From: Spirochaetaceae bacterium | GTDB taxonomy: Bacteria > Spirochaetota > Spirochaetia > DSM-2461 | Assembly: GCA_003246505.1 (NCBI GenBank) | Contig: QKAI01000032.1 | Span: forward strand, 1-6,285 | Length of the DNA stretch: 6,285 bases | Reading direction: 5' to 3' | Shown here: positions 1 through 5,704 of the stretch, piece after piece | Layout: each line of letters starts with the position of its first letter | Position numbering within the stretch: the first letter of the stretch is position 1 | Made by a program: the position numbers and the translations under genes | Notes under the pieces: generated by a model | Databases searched by the model: none | What the model was told of the DNA's origin: nothing | Seen by the model: only the letters and a program-made list of their open reading frames with translations

Positions 1-741
1 GACCTCCTCATCATCGACGACGAATACGAGATCCGCAACGGGATAGCCCGGTATTTCCCCTGGAAGAACCTGGGGATCCGGGTGGCCGCCGTCTGCGAGG
101 GGGGAGCGGAGGCCCTGGCCCTTCTGGGGAAGAGGAAGATCGATCTGATCCTGTGCGACATCAAGATGCCCGGCATGGACGGCATCCGCTTCGCCGAGAT
201 CGTCCGGGAGTACAGCTACCCCTGCGAGATCGTCTTCCTGAGTGCATACAAGGACTTCGAATACGCCCGGAAGGCCATTGAGCTGGGGGTCAAGAACTAC
301 ATCATCAAGCCCGCCGGCTACGAGGAGCTCCAGGCCACCTTCTCCCGCCTCGTGGAGGAGCTGGACCGGGAAAGGGAAGGGGGGAGGGACGCGCCCCTCC
401 CCGCCCCGCCGGAGGCGTCCGAGGGGTCACTGACCGATCAGGTGCGCATGCTCGTCTCGGCGGACATGCGCAACGCCTCCCTCACCTCGGTCTCCGACTC
501 CCTGGAGCTGAGCCCCAACTACCTGAGCTCCCTCCTGAACCAGGAGTGCGGGAAGACCTTCTGCGCCATCGCCATGGAGGTGCGCATGAAGGAGGCCGCC
601 GCCCTGTTGAAGAATTCCCACCTGAGGGTATACGAAGTGGGGGAGTCGGTGGGCTATGTGAACGTGAAGAGTTTTACCCGGGCCTTCCGCCAGTATTTCG
701 GCATTCCCCCCCGGGAGTACGGCGCTTCGGCCCATGAATAG
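1..741 (+). CDS. YesN-type response regulator (receiver + AraC helix-turn-helix), 5' end cut by the window
   Basis: This is a cytoplasmic DNA-binding response regulator, the probable partner of the adjacent kinase. The frame is open from base 1 and 246 residues are visible. The fragment begins DLLIIDDEYE, the first strand of a receiver domain, so only a few residues are missing. A GTG at 82 is an internal valine, because starting there would remove the acidic pair D6/D7. Receiver residues visible are D6, D7, the phospho-acceptor D53 (in LILCDIKMPGMDG), S81 and K103 (in YIIKPAG). A charged, proline-rich linker (about 118-142) joins it to an AraC-type double helix-turn-helix (about 144-242), ending in the family signature VGYVNVKSFTRAFRQYFGIPPREY-like block. 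At about 250 residues it is a compact member of the family. The stop overlaps the start of the kinase by 8 nt. Its target is inferred to be the downstream transporter promoter; no operator can be assigned. Confidence 0.95.
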   Translation, partial: DLLIIDDEYEIRNGIARYFPWKNLGIRVAAVCEGGAEALALLGKRKIDLILCDIKMPGMDGIRFAEIVREYSYPCEIVFLSAYKDFEYARKAIELGVKNYIIKPAGYEELQATFSRLVEELDREREGGRDAPLPAPPEASEGSLTDQVRMLVSADMRNASLTSVSDSLELSPNYLSSLLNQECGKTFCAIAMEVRMKEAAALLKNSHLRVYEVGESVGYVNVKSFTRAFRQYFGIPPREYGASAHE

Positions 742-2506
742 AAACCAGAAGGCCCGTTTCTACGCCCGCAAGTACCTGACCTCCCTGATACCGGTGGTAC
801 TGCCCCTGCTCATCCTGGGGCTGGTCTCCATGACGGCCACGGGGAAACTGATAAGGGAGGAGATGACCTCCCTCACGAAGAAGCAGCTGGACGTGCTCCG
901 GTACGACCTGGAGCAGACCATCCTGGAGCTGGACTCCCTGAACCTGGCCTTCGGTTCGAACAATTCGGTCATTTCCGTGGTGGACGAGGTCCTCTCCAAG
1001 AGGGACACCCTCTCCTTCGAGGATATCCGGCAGGTGAGAATCCTCACCAACTTTCTTAACGCCCAGATCAACGGAAAGCCCTATGTGGACTCCTTCTACC
1101 TCTTCCTGGAGTCCTACCCGGACCGTTTCTTCGATTCGGGGCAGGGCATTGTGGAATTCGATCAGTTCACCGACCGCTCCTGGCGGGAGAGCTATCTCTC
1201 CCGGGGGAGGGAGGACCTCCTCTGGACCGAGGGCCGGGATATCTACCGCTACGAATTCGAAAAGACCCCCCGGCCCTGCATCACCTTCTACCGGCGCATT
1301 TTCCCCGCCCTGAACAAGAGGGACGGGGTGCTGGTCCTGAACCTGGACCGGGCCTACTTCGACAGCCTGCTCGGTGAGTCGCTCCTCTACCGGGATCAGG
1401 AGATTTTTCTCCAGGACCGGGACGGACAGGTCATCCTCTCCACGGAGGGAACCCTTCCCGATCTGAACCTCCCGGCTCCCGATGAACGGGAAGGGGAATT
1501 TGCCCTCATCCGCCGGGAGGGGAAAGCTTTCTTCCTCTACGTCTCGCCGGTGAACTACTACGGCTGGAAGATCGTCTCCCTGATTCCCGAGAAGAGCCTC
1601 ACCTACGTTTACGACACCATCCGGAATCTCATCGTCCTGCTCCTGGCCCTCTCCCTGGTGATGGGTTTTCTCATCACCCTCTCCCTCATGAGGAGGAACT
1701 CCAAGCGGGTCGCCGCGGTGACCGCCCTCTTCGAGCAGGCCGAAAGGGGGGAGGCGCCCATCGTCCCTCCCCGGGAGAGGCATGATGAGTACGACTATAT
1801 GATCCAGACCCTCATCCAGACCTTCCTCAACGAACGGTACGCCAAGCTGCAGCTCTCCGAGAGGGAAACCCGCCTGGAAAACCTGGAACTCAAGACCCTC
1901 CGGGCCCAGATCAACCCCCACTTCCTCTTCAATACCCTGGAAAGCCTTTATTGGATGGTCTACGGGGACAAGGGGCTTCCCTCCGCCGCCTCTGCCATGG
2001 TGAAGGATCTCTCCTCCCTCCTGCGCTACTCCATGGAGAACGGGGAGCGGGTGACCCTGGAGGAGGAGGCGGATCACGGGAAGGCCTATCTGGCGATCCA
2101 GAAAATCCGCTACCGGGACCGGTTCACCGTGGATTGGGACATGGCGGAGGGAACCGGCGGCGTGCCGGTGGTGAAGCTGCTCCTCCAGCCTCTCCTGGAA
2201 AACGCCGTCTACCACGGAGTCCGCAGGCTGGAGCGTCCCGGAGTAATCCGTGTCGCCTCCCGTCTGACAGGGGAGGGGGATCTCCTGGTCTCCGTGGCGG
2301 ATAACGGCCCGGGCATGGCCGAAGAGGCTCTGGAGGATCTCCGGACTGTCCTCTCCCGGGATCAGCCCCCGGACGATCACATAGGGCTCTACAATACCCA
2401 CCGCCGGCTTCTCCTGAATTACGGCGAGGGATACGGGCTCTCTTTCCCCCGGGACGGGGAGGAGGGGTTCACCGTGCTGGCCCGGCTGCCCCTCCGGAAT
2501 CGTTGA
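734..2506 (+). CDS. YesM-type sensor histidine kinase (HPK7/LytS-like His_kinase family)
   Basis: This is an inner-membrane sensor kinase of 590 residues. Transmembrane helix 1 is at about 14-34, followed by a roughly 260-residue extracytoplasmic sensor region (about 35-295) of probable Cache-like fold that ends in the typical NYYGWKIVSLIPEKSL stretch. Helix 2 is at 299-319. A HAMP-like linker and charged coiled coil (about 320-385) follow. The phosphorylation site is H396 in LRAQINPHFLFNTLE, the hallmark of the His_kinase family. The ATP-binding domain shows N490 (LLENAVYHG), D523-N-G-P-G527 (VADNGPGM) and G551-L-Y-N (HIGLYNTHRRL), so it looks catalytically intact. The ATG at 734 lies inside the last codons of the response regulator. 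The nearest purine-rich stretch (GGGAG, 713-717) is 16 nt away, so expression probably depends on translational coupling. The last codon and stop fall inside a direct repeat (see 2501-2546). The ligand is unknown, but a carbohydrate or the loaded binding protein is a reasonable inference. Confidence 0.95.
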   Translation: MNRNQKARFYARKYLTSLIPVVLPLLILGLVSMTATGKLIREEMTSLTKKQLDVLRYDLEQTILELDSLNLAFGSNNSVISVVDEVLSKRDTLSFEDIRQVRILTNFLNAQINGKPYVDSFYLFLESYPDRFFDSGQGIVEFDQFTDRSWRESYLSRGREDLLWTEGRDIYRYEFEKTPRPCITFYRRIFPALNKRDGVLVLNLDRAYFDSLLGESLLYRDQEIFLQDRDGQVILSTEGTLPDLNLPAPDEREGEFALIRREGKAFFLYVSPVNYYGWKIVSLIPEKSLTYVYDTIRNLIVLLLALSLVMGFLITLSLMRRNSKRVAAVTALFEQAERGEAPIVPPRERHDEYDYMIQTLIQTFLNERYAKLQLSERETRLENLELKTLRAQINPHFLFNTLESLYWMVYGDKGLPSAASAMVKDLSSLLRYSMENGERVTLEEEADHGKAYLAIQKIRYRDRFTVDWDMAEGTGGVPVVKLLLQPLLENAVYHGVRRLERPGVIRVASRLTGEGDLLVSVADNGPGMAEEALEDLRTVLSRDQPPDDHIGLYNTHRRLLLNYGEGYGLSFPRDGEEGFTVLARLPLRNR

Positions 2507-2546
2507 ATCGGCACCCTTCTGTCGTTGAATTTGCACCCTAATTGTC
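2501..2546. repeat. Two tandem copies of a GTTGAAT..GCACCCT repeat at the kinase 3' end
   Basis: Two imperfect direct copies start at 2501 (CGTTGAATCGGCACCCT) and 2523 (CGTTGAATTTGCACCCT). They match at 15 of 17 positions with a period of 22 nt, and each is followed by a T-rich stretch ending in TGTC. The first copy supplies the final Arg codon and the TGA stop of the histidine kinase. Evenly spaced repeats of this size, next to a second repeat family at 2555-2613, look like transposase-binding sites at the end of an IS21-type insertion sequence. No transposase is present. Regulatory protein sites are the alternative. Confidence 0.6.
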
Positions 2547-2554
2547 ATTTCGAG

Positions 2555-2613
2555 GGAAAAGTGTGGACATTATCCGGAAAAGTGGTCCCTTGCGGCCCGG
2601 AAAAAGTGCACTT
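2555..2613. repeat. Three spaced copies of GGAAAAGTG, the last within a palindrome
   Basis: The core GGAAAAGTG occurs at 2555-2563 and 2576-2584, and as GGAAAAAGTG at 2599-2608. Starts are 21 and 23 nt apart, so all copies lie on roughly the same DNA face. The second and third are preceded by CC or CCC, extending the similarity. The third copy overlaps a perfect 10-bp palindrome, AAGTGCACTT (2604-2613). Read on the minus strand the unit is CACTTTTCC, a type of sequence often seen at IS21-family ends. With the two upstream repeats this gives five units in about 110 nt. They could be a relic of insertion-sequence ends or operator sites upstream of the binding-protein gene. Confidence 0.55.
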
Positions 2614-2618
2614 AAGAT
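2590..2618 (+). promoter_or_regulatory. Weak candidate sigma-70-type promoter for the transporter genes
   Basis: TTGCGG (2590-2595) and TAAGAT (2613-2618) are separated by exactly 17 nt. They match the sigma-70 consensus at 3 of 6 and 4 of 6 positions. The segment lies 31 nt before the start codon of the binding protein and overlaps the third GGAAAAGTG repeat and its palindrome, so a protein bound there would compete with or contact RNA polymerase. A poor -35 would suit an activator-dependent promoter. The match is weak enough to arise by chance; the 142-nt gap after tightly packed genes is the main reason to expect a promoter here. Confidence 0.25.
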
Positions 2619-2648
2619 AAACCATAAAATTCCAAGGAGCTATTTTTT

Positions 2649-3917
2649 ATGAAGAAAAACACTGGTTTTTTCCTGCTTTTTCTGCTTCTCTCCTCCCTCT
2701 CCCTCTTCGCATCCGGAGATAAGGAAGGGGCCGGAGCAAAGGAGATCCGCTTCGCCTGGTGGGGCGGAGACGCCCGTCATCAGGCCACCGTCGCCGCGAT
2801 CGACGCTTATAACGCCGCCCATCCGGAGACCTTCGTCAAGGCGGAGTACCAGGGCTGGGACGGATACTATGACAAGCTGATTACCCAGCTGGCCGCCGGC
2901 ACCGGTCCGGACGTGTTCCAGTTCGTCACCGCCTTCTTCAGCGACGTGCGCAAGAATCCGGAGCTCTTCTACGATCTGAGAAAGCTGGAAGGCCTGGATC
3001 TGACCGGCTGGTCCGACACGACCCTGGATATCATGAGCATCGACGGCAAGCTGGTGGGAACCCCCCTGGGACAGAACGCCCGCATCCTGGTTTACAACAA
3101 GGACCTGGCGGATAAGCTGGGAGTAAAAATCGACGGTTATTTCAACTGGGATCAGTTCCACAGCATGGTGCAGGCGGCGAAGAAGAAGGATCCCTCCGTG
3201 GTGGGCTACAGCGGCATCATGGACCAGATCTACTACGCCCTCATGGGATATCTGGTGCAGACTTCGGGCAAAATGTTCATCACCGATGACGTGGAATTCG
3301 GCTTTTCCGAAAGGAACCTGGCCGACGGCCTGGCCATGATGCTCACCTGGTTCGAAGACGGCACCTTCCAGGCCCTTAACAAAACGGCCCTTCTGAACAG
3401 CGCCTGGTCCGACCCGGAATGGCTGAACGGGCAGGTCCTCTTCTCCGAGACCCCGGTCACCCAGCTGGGCCAGCAGATGAAATACGGCTTCAAGGCGGAC
3501 ATCACCCGGTACTGGGTCAAGGACGGGGCTAAGCTTACGGGCAACCCGGTGGGCCCGAACATGATGTTCTGCGTTAACAGCCAGACCGCCCAGGCCGCCC
3601 TTGTCGCCTCAACCCTGAACTTCGTCCTCACCGGCGAGGAGGGGGTCAAGGCCATGGAGCTGCAGCGGGGCGTTCCCTCCAACAAGAAGGCCTACGACGT
3701 GCTGGTCAAGAACAACATGATCGACGACATGACCAGAAAGGCCATGCAGATCGTGGACGACACCGATACGGGGCTCTACTCCTTCATCGATCCCAACGAG
3801 ATCCAGGACGCCCTGAAGGATACGATCCAGGTCGTCGGCTTCAAGGATCAGACCCCCGCCGAAGAGGCGAAGAATTTCATGGAGAAGGGCAACCGCATCC
3901 TCTCCAGCTACAAATAA
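2649..3917 (+). CDS. Periplasmic sugar-binding protein of a CUT1 ABC importer (SBP family 1)
   Basis: This extracytoplasmic solute-binding protein of 422 residues should capture a sugar or oligosaccharide and deliver it to the permeases encoded just downstream. The ATG at 2649 is preceded by a strong AAGGAG (2634-2639) with 9-nt spacing. Residues 1-23 form a signal peptide: KK at the N-terminus, a hydrophobic core at about 7-19, and cleavage likely within LFASG, between residues 21 and 24. There is no lipobox cysteine, so the mature protein should be soluble in the periplasm. The FASGDKEG ending is common in spirochaete sugar-binding proteins. The mature N-terminus has the family block IRFAWWGGDARH (W37, W38), then GWDGYYDKLITQLAAGTGPDVFQF, typical of SBP family 1. 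Length is normal for the family. The WWGGD-RH type occurs in YesO-like proteins that bind pectin-derived sugars, but this is only a hint about substrate. A stable hairpin follows the stop. Confidence 0.93.
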   Translation: MKKNTGFFLLFLLLSSLSLFASGDKEGAGAKEIRFAWWGGDARHQATVAAIDAYNAAHPETFVKAEYQGWDGYYDKLITQLAAGTGPDVFQFVTAFFSDVRKNPELFYDLRKLEGLDLTGWSDTTLDIMSIDGKLVGTPLGQNARILVYNKDLADKLGVKIDGYFNWDQFHSMVQAAKKKDPSVVGYSGIMDQIYYALMGYLVQTSGKMFITDDVEFGFSERNLADGLAMMLTWFEDGTFQALNKTALLNSAWSDPEWLNGQVLFSETPVTQLGQQMKYGFKADITRYWVKDGAKLTGNPVGPNMMFCVNSQTAQAALVASTLNFVLTGEEGVKAMELQRGVPSNKKAYDVLVKNNMIDDMTRKAMQIVDDTDTGLYSFIDPNEIQDALKDTIQVVGFKDQTPAEEAKNFMEKGNRILSSYK

Positions 3918-3924
3918 AAATCCC

Positions 3925-3950
3925 ACCGTCCGGGCTACGGCCCGGACGGT
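3925..3950 (+). promoter_or_regulatory. Intercistronic stem-loop with a UACG tetraloop between binding protein and permease genes
   Basis: ACCGTCCGGGC (3925-3935) and GCCCGGACGGT (3940-3950) form a perfect 11-bp stem around TACG (3936-3939). In RNA the loop is C(UACG)G, one of the unusually stable UNCG tetraloops. It starts 8 nt after the stop of the binding-protein gene and ends 21 nt before the first permease start. No U-tract follows (CTGCTTCCCA), so it is not a canonical intrinsic terminator. By analogy with malE-malF, the probable role is to protect the binding-protein transcript from 3' decay and lower permease expression, or to act as a partial terminator. On the minus strand the stem is followed by a T-rich run (GGGATTTTTATTTG), but no minus-strand gene ends here. 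Confidence 0.7.
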
Positions 3951-3971
3951 CTGCTTCCCAACGAGGTTTTC

Positions 3972-4859
3972 ATGAATAAGATAAAAAGAAAGGAGTATGT
4001 GGGATATCTCTATATCCTGCCCTGGATCATCGGTTTCCTGACCCTGACCATCGCTCCCTTTGTTTCCACATTTCTCTTCTCTTTTACGGACTATTCCGTT
4101 CTGAGCGGACCGAAATTCACCGGTTTGAGCAATTACGTCACCATGTTCACCCTGGACGACCTGTTCCTGAAATCCCTTAAGGTCACCCTGGTGTACGTGT
4201 TCTTCTCCGTCCCCTGCAAGCTGGTCTTCGCCCTTTTCGTGGCCATGATCCTGAACAGGGACATCAAGGGCATCGGCGTCTACCGGACCGTCTACTACCT
4301 GCCCTCCATCTTCGGGGGAAGCGTGGCCCTTTCCGTCCTGTGGCGGATGCTCTTCATGGGGGACGGGCTGATCAACCGGATGCTGGCCACCCTTTCCATC
4401 AACGGCCCGGACTGGCTGGGGGACACCCATTACTCCCTCATCACCATCAGCCTGCTCCAGGTGTGGCAGTTCGGCTCCTCCATGGTGATCTTCCTGGTGG
4501 GTCTCAAGCAGATCCCCGATTATCTCTACGAGGCGGCCATGATCGACGGGGCGGGGAAGGCGAAGCGTTTCCTGCACATCACCCTGCCCCTCCTGTCCCC
4601 GATCATCTTCTTCAACCTGATCATGCAGACCATCAACTCCTTCCAGACCTTCACCGCCGCCTACGTGGTCACCTCGGGAGGGCCGATGCACTCCACCTAC
4701 CTCTACGCCCTGCTTCTCTACGACAACGCCTTCCGGTACTTCAAGATGGGCTACGCCTCGGCCCTGGCCTGGTTCCTCTTCATGGTGCTCCTGGTGGTCA
4801 CGAGCCTGCTCTTCAAATCGTCAGGCTTCTGGCTGCACTACATGGATTCGGAGAATTAA
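3972..4859 (+). CDS. CUT1 ABC sugar transporter permease, MalF/UgpA/LplB-like
   Basis: This is an inner-membrane permease subunit of 295 residues, with about six membrane helices; clear ones lie near 12-36, 70-93, 104-126, 155-177, 205-227 and 260-284. The cytoplasmic EAA loop that contacts the ATPase is intact: E187-A-A, G193, I203 and L205-P206, in EAAMIDGAGKAKRFLHITLP. The short N-terminal tail and ILPWIIGFLTLTIAPF first helix are typical of the UgpA/LplB group, which lacks the extra N-terminal helices of E. coli MalF. The ATG at 3972 has a modest GAGG (3963-3966) 5 nt upstream, just beyond the stable hairpin, which may limit its translation relative to the binding protein. It should pair with the next gene product as a heterodimer. 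The substrate cannot be deduced. Confidence 0.94.
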   Translation: MNKIKRKEYVGYLYILPWIIGFLTLTIAPFVSTFLFSFTDYSVLSGPKFTGLSNYVTMFTLDDLFLKSLKVTLVYVFFSVPCKLVFALFVAMILNRDIKGIGVYRTVYYLPSIFGGSVALSVLWRMLFMGDGLINRMLATLSINGPDWLGDTHYSLITISLLQVWQFGSSMVIFLVGLKQIPDYLYEAAMIDGAGKAKRFLHITLPLLSPIIFFNLIMQTINSFQTFTAAYVVTSGGPMHSTYLYALLLYDNAFRYFKMGYASALAWFLFMVLLVVTSLLFKSSGFWLHYMDSEN

Positions 4860-4861
4860 AC

Positions 4862-5692
4862 ATGAAAAAGAATAAAAACCTGATAACCCACTTCTTCCTG
4901 ATCCTCTTCGGGATCGTCATGGTCTACCCCCTGGTATGGCTCTTCATGTCCTCCTTCAAGGAGACCATGGAAGTCGTCTCCTCGAGCAAACTCCTCCCGA
5001 GCAAGGTCATCTTCGACGGCTACGTGAGCGGCTGGAAAGGACACGGACGGCCCGGATTCGGCCTCTTCATAGGGAACTCCCTCTTCCTGACCCTGCCCAC
5101 GGTGGTCCTGACCCTGGTCTCCAGCATTCTGGTCGGCTACGGCTTCTCCCGCTTCGAGTTCCCCTTCAAGAAGATCCTCTTCGGGCTGATGATCGGGTCG
5201 ATCCTGCTCCCCAACACGGTGCTCCTGATCCCCCGGTACCTGATCTTCCGCAACATCAAGGTGCTGGATTCCTACCTGCCCTTCTGGATCCAGGCGGCGG
5301 CGGGGGTGCCCTTCTTCATCTTCATGTTCGTCCAGTTCTTCCGGGGAATCCCCAAATCCCTGGACGAATCGGCCCTGATCGACGGGTGCGGCTCCTTCAA
5401 GATCCTCATCTTCATCCTGCTGCCCCTTATGGCGCCCACGATCTTTTCGGCGAGCATCCTCCAGTTCATCTGGACCTGGGACGACTTCTTCCAGTCCCTG
5501 ATCTACATCTCCAGCATCGCCCGGTTCCCCGTGTCCCTGGGGCTGCGCCTCTCCATCGACGCCATGGGCATCCCCCCCTGGAACGAGATAGCCGCCATGT
5601 CCCTCCTGGCCATGACGCCCCCCATCGTGATCTTCTTCTCCGCCCAGAAGTACTTCGTGGAGGGGATCGTCACCACGGGTATGAAGGGGTAG
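4862..5692 (+). CDS. CUT1 ABC sugar transporter permease, MalG/UgpE/AraQ-like
   Basis: This is the second inner-membrane permease subunit, 276 residues, the normal length for MalG-like proteins. The N-terminal MKKNKNLITHFFLILFGIVMVYPLVWLFMSSFK-type opening is characteristic (first helix about 9-30). Its EAA loop reads ESA rather than EAA: E169-S-A, G175, I185 and L187-P188, a variation often found in this subunit. The C-terminus EGIVTTGMKG is the usual ending of the family. The ATG at 4862 lies 2 nt after the stop of the first permease, with GGAG (4850-4853) inside the end of that gene at 8-nt spacing. This indicates translational coupling and equal production. The frame stays open far upstream (to 4340), but that part overlaps the first permease out of frame and lacks membrane character, so the short start is preferred. 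No ATPase gene follows. Confidence 0.95.
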   Translation: MKKNKNLITHFFLILFGIVMVYPLVWLFMSSFKETMEVVSSSKLLPSKVIFDGYVSGWKGHGRPGFGLFIGNSLFLTLPTVVLTLVSSILVGYGFSRFEFPFKKILFGLMIGSILLPNTVLLIPRYLIFRNIKVLDSYLPFWIQAAAGVPFFIFMFVQFFRGIPKSLDESALIDGCGSFKILIFILLPLMAPTIFSASILQFIWTWDDFFQSLIYISSIARFPVSLGLRLSIDAMGIPPWNEIAAMSLLAMTPPIVIFFSAQKYFVEGIVTTGMKG

Positions 5693-5704
5693 GGCCTGCC
5701 CCTT
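5684..5704. other. Small inverted repeat spanning both convergent stop codons
   Basis: AAGGGG (5684-5689) and CCCCTT (5699-5704) form a perfect 6-bp inverted repeat with a 9-nt loop. It covers the permease stop (5690-5692) and the start of the stop codon of the minus-strand regulator (5703-5705). Neither strand has a T-tract after it, so it is only a weak candidate for a bidirectional transcription end between these convergent genes. Confidence 0.25.

Noticed and set aside
82..84. GTG as start of the response regulator
   Set aside because: Starting here would delete the first strand and the acidic residues of the receiver domain, which are clearly encoded from base 1 onward.
674..2548. A 624-codon open frame on the minus strand, antisense to the histidine kinase
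   Set aside because: Its product is a low-complexity mix of G, E, V, P and H with no recognisable domain. It is explained by strong GC bias at third codon positions of the kinase, whose own domains are complete.
2501..2613. CRISPR-like array
   Set aside because: The units are too short and imperfect, belong to two families, have gaps far shorter than spacers, and no cas genes are present.
3925..3960. Rho-independent terminator after the binding-protein gene
   Set aside because: The stem is excellent but no T-tract follows on the plus strand and the permeases downstream need the transcript. It is treated as a regulatory or stabilising hairpin.
3609..4691. A 360-codon minus-strand open frame across the binding-protein end, hairpin and first permease
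   Set aside because: It is antisense to two convincing genes and reads as His/Asp/Gly/Gln-rich text without domain features. It is a compositional shadow.
4340..4861. In-frame upstream extension of the second permease
   Set aside because: The added residues are His/Pro/Gly/Arg-rich, overlap the first permease in another frame and are not membrane-like. The ATG at 4862 has a good GGAG and gives the normal family length.
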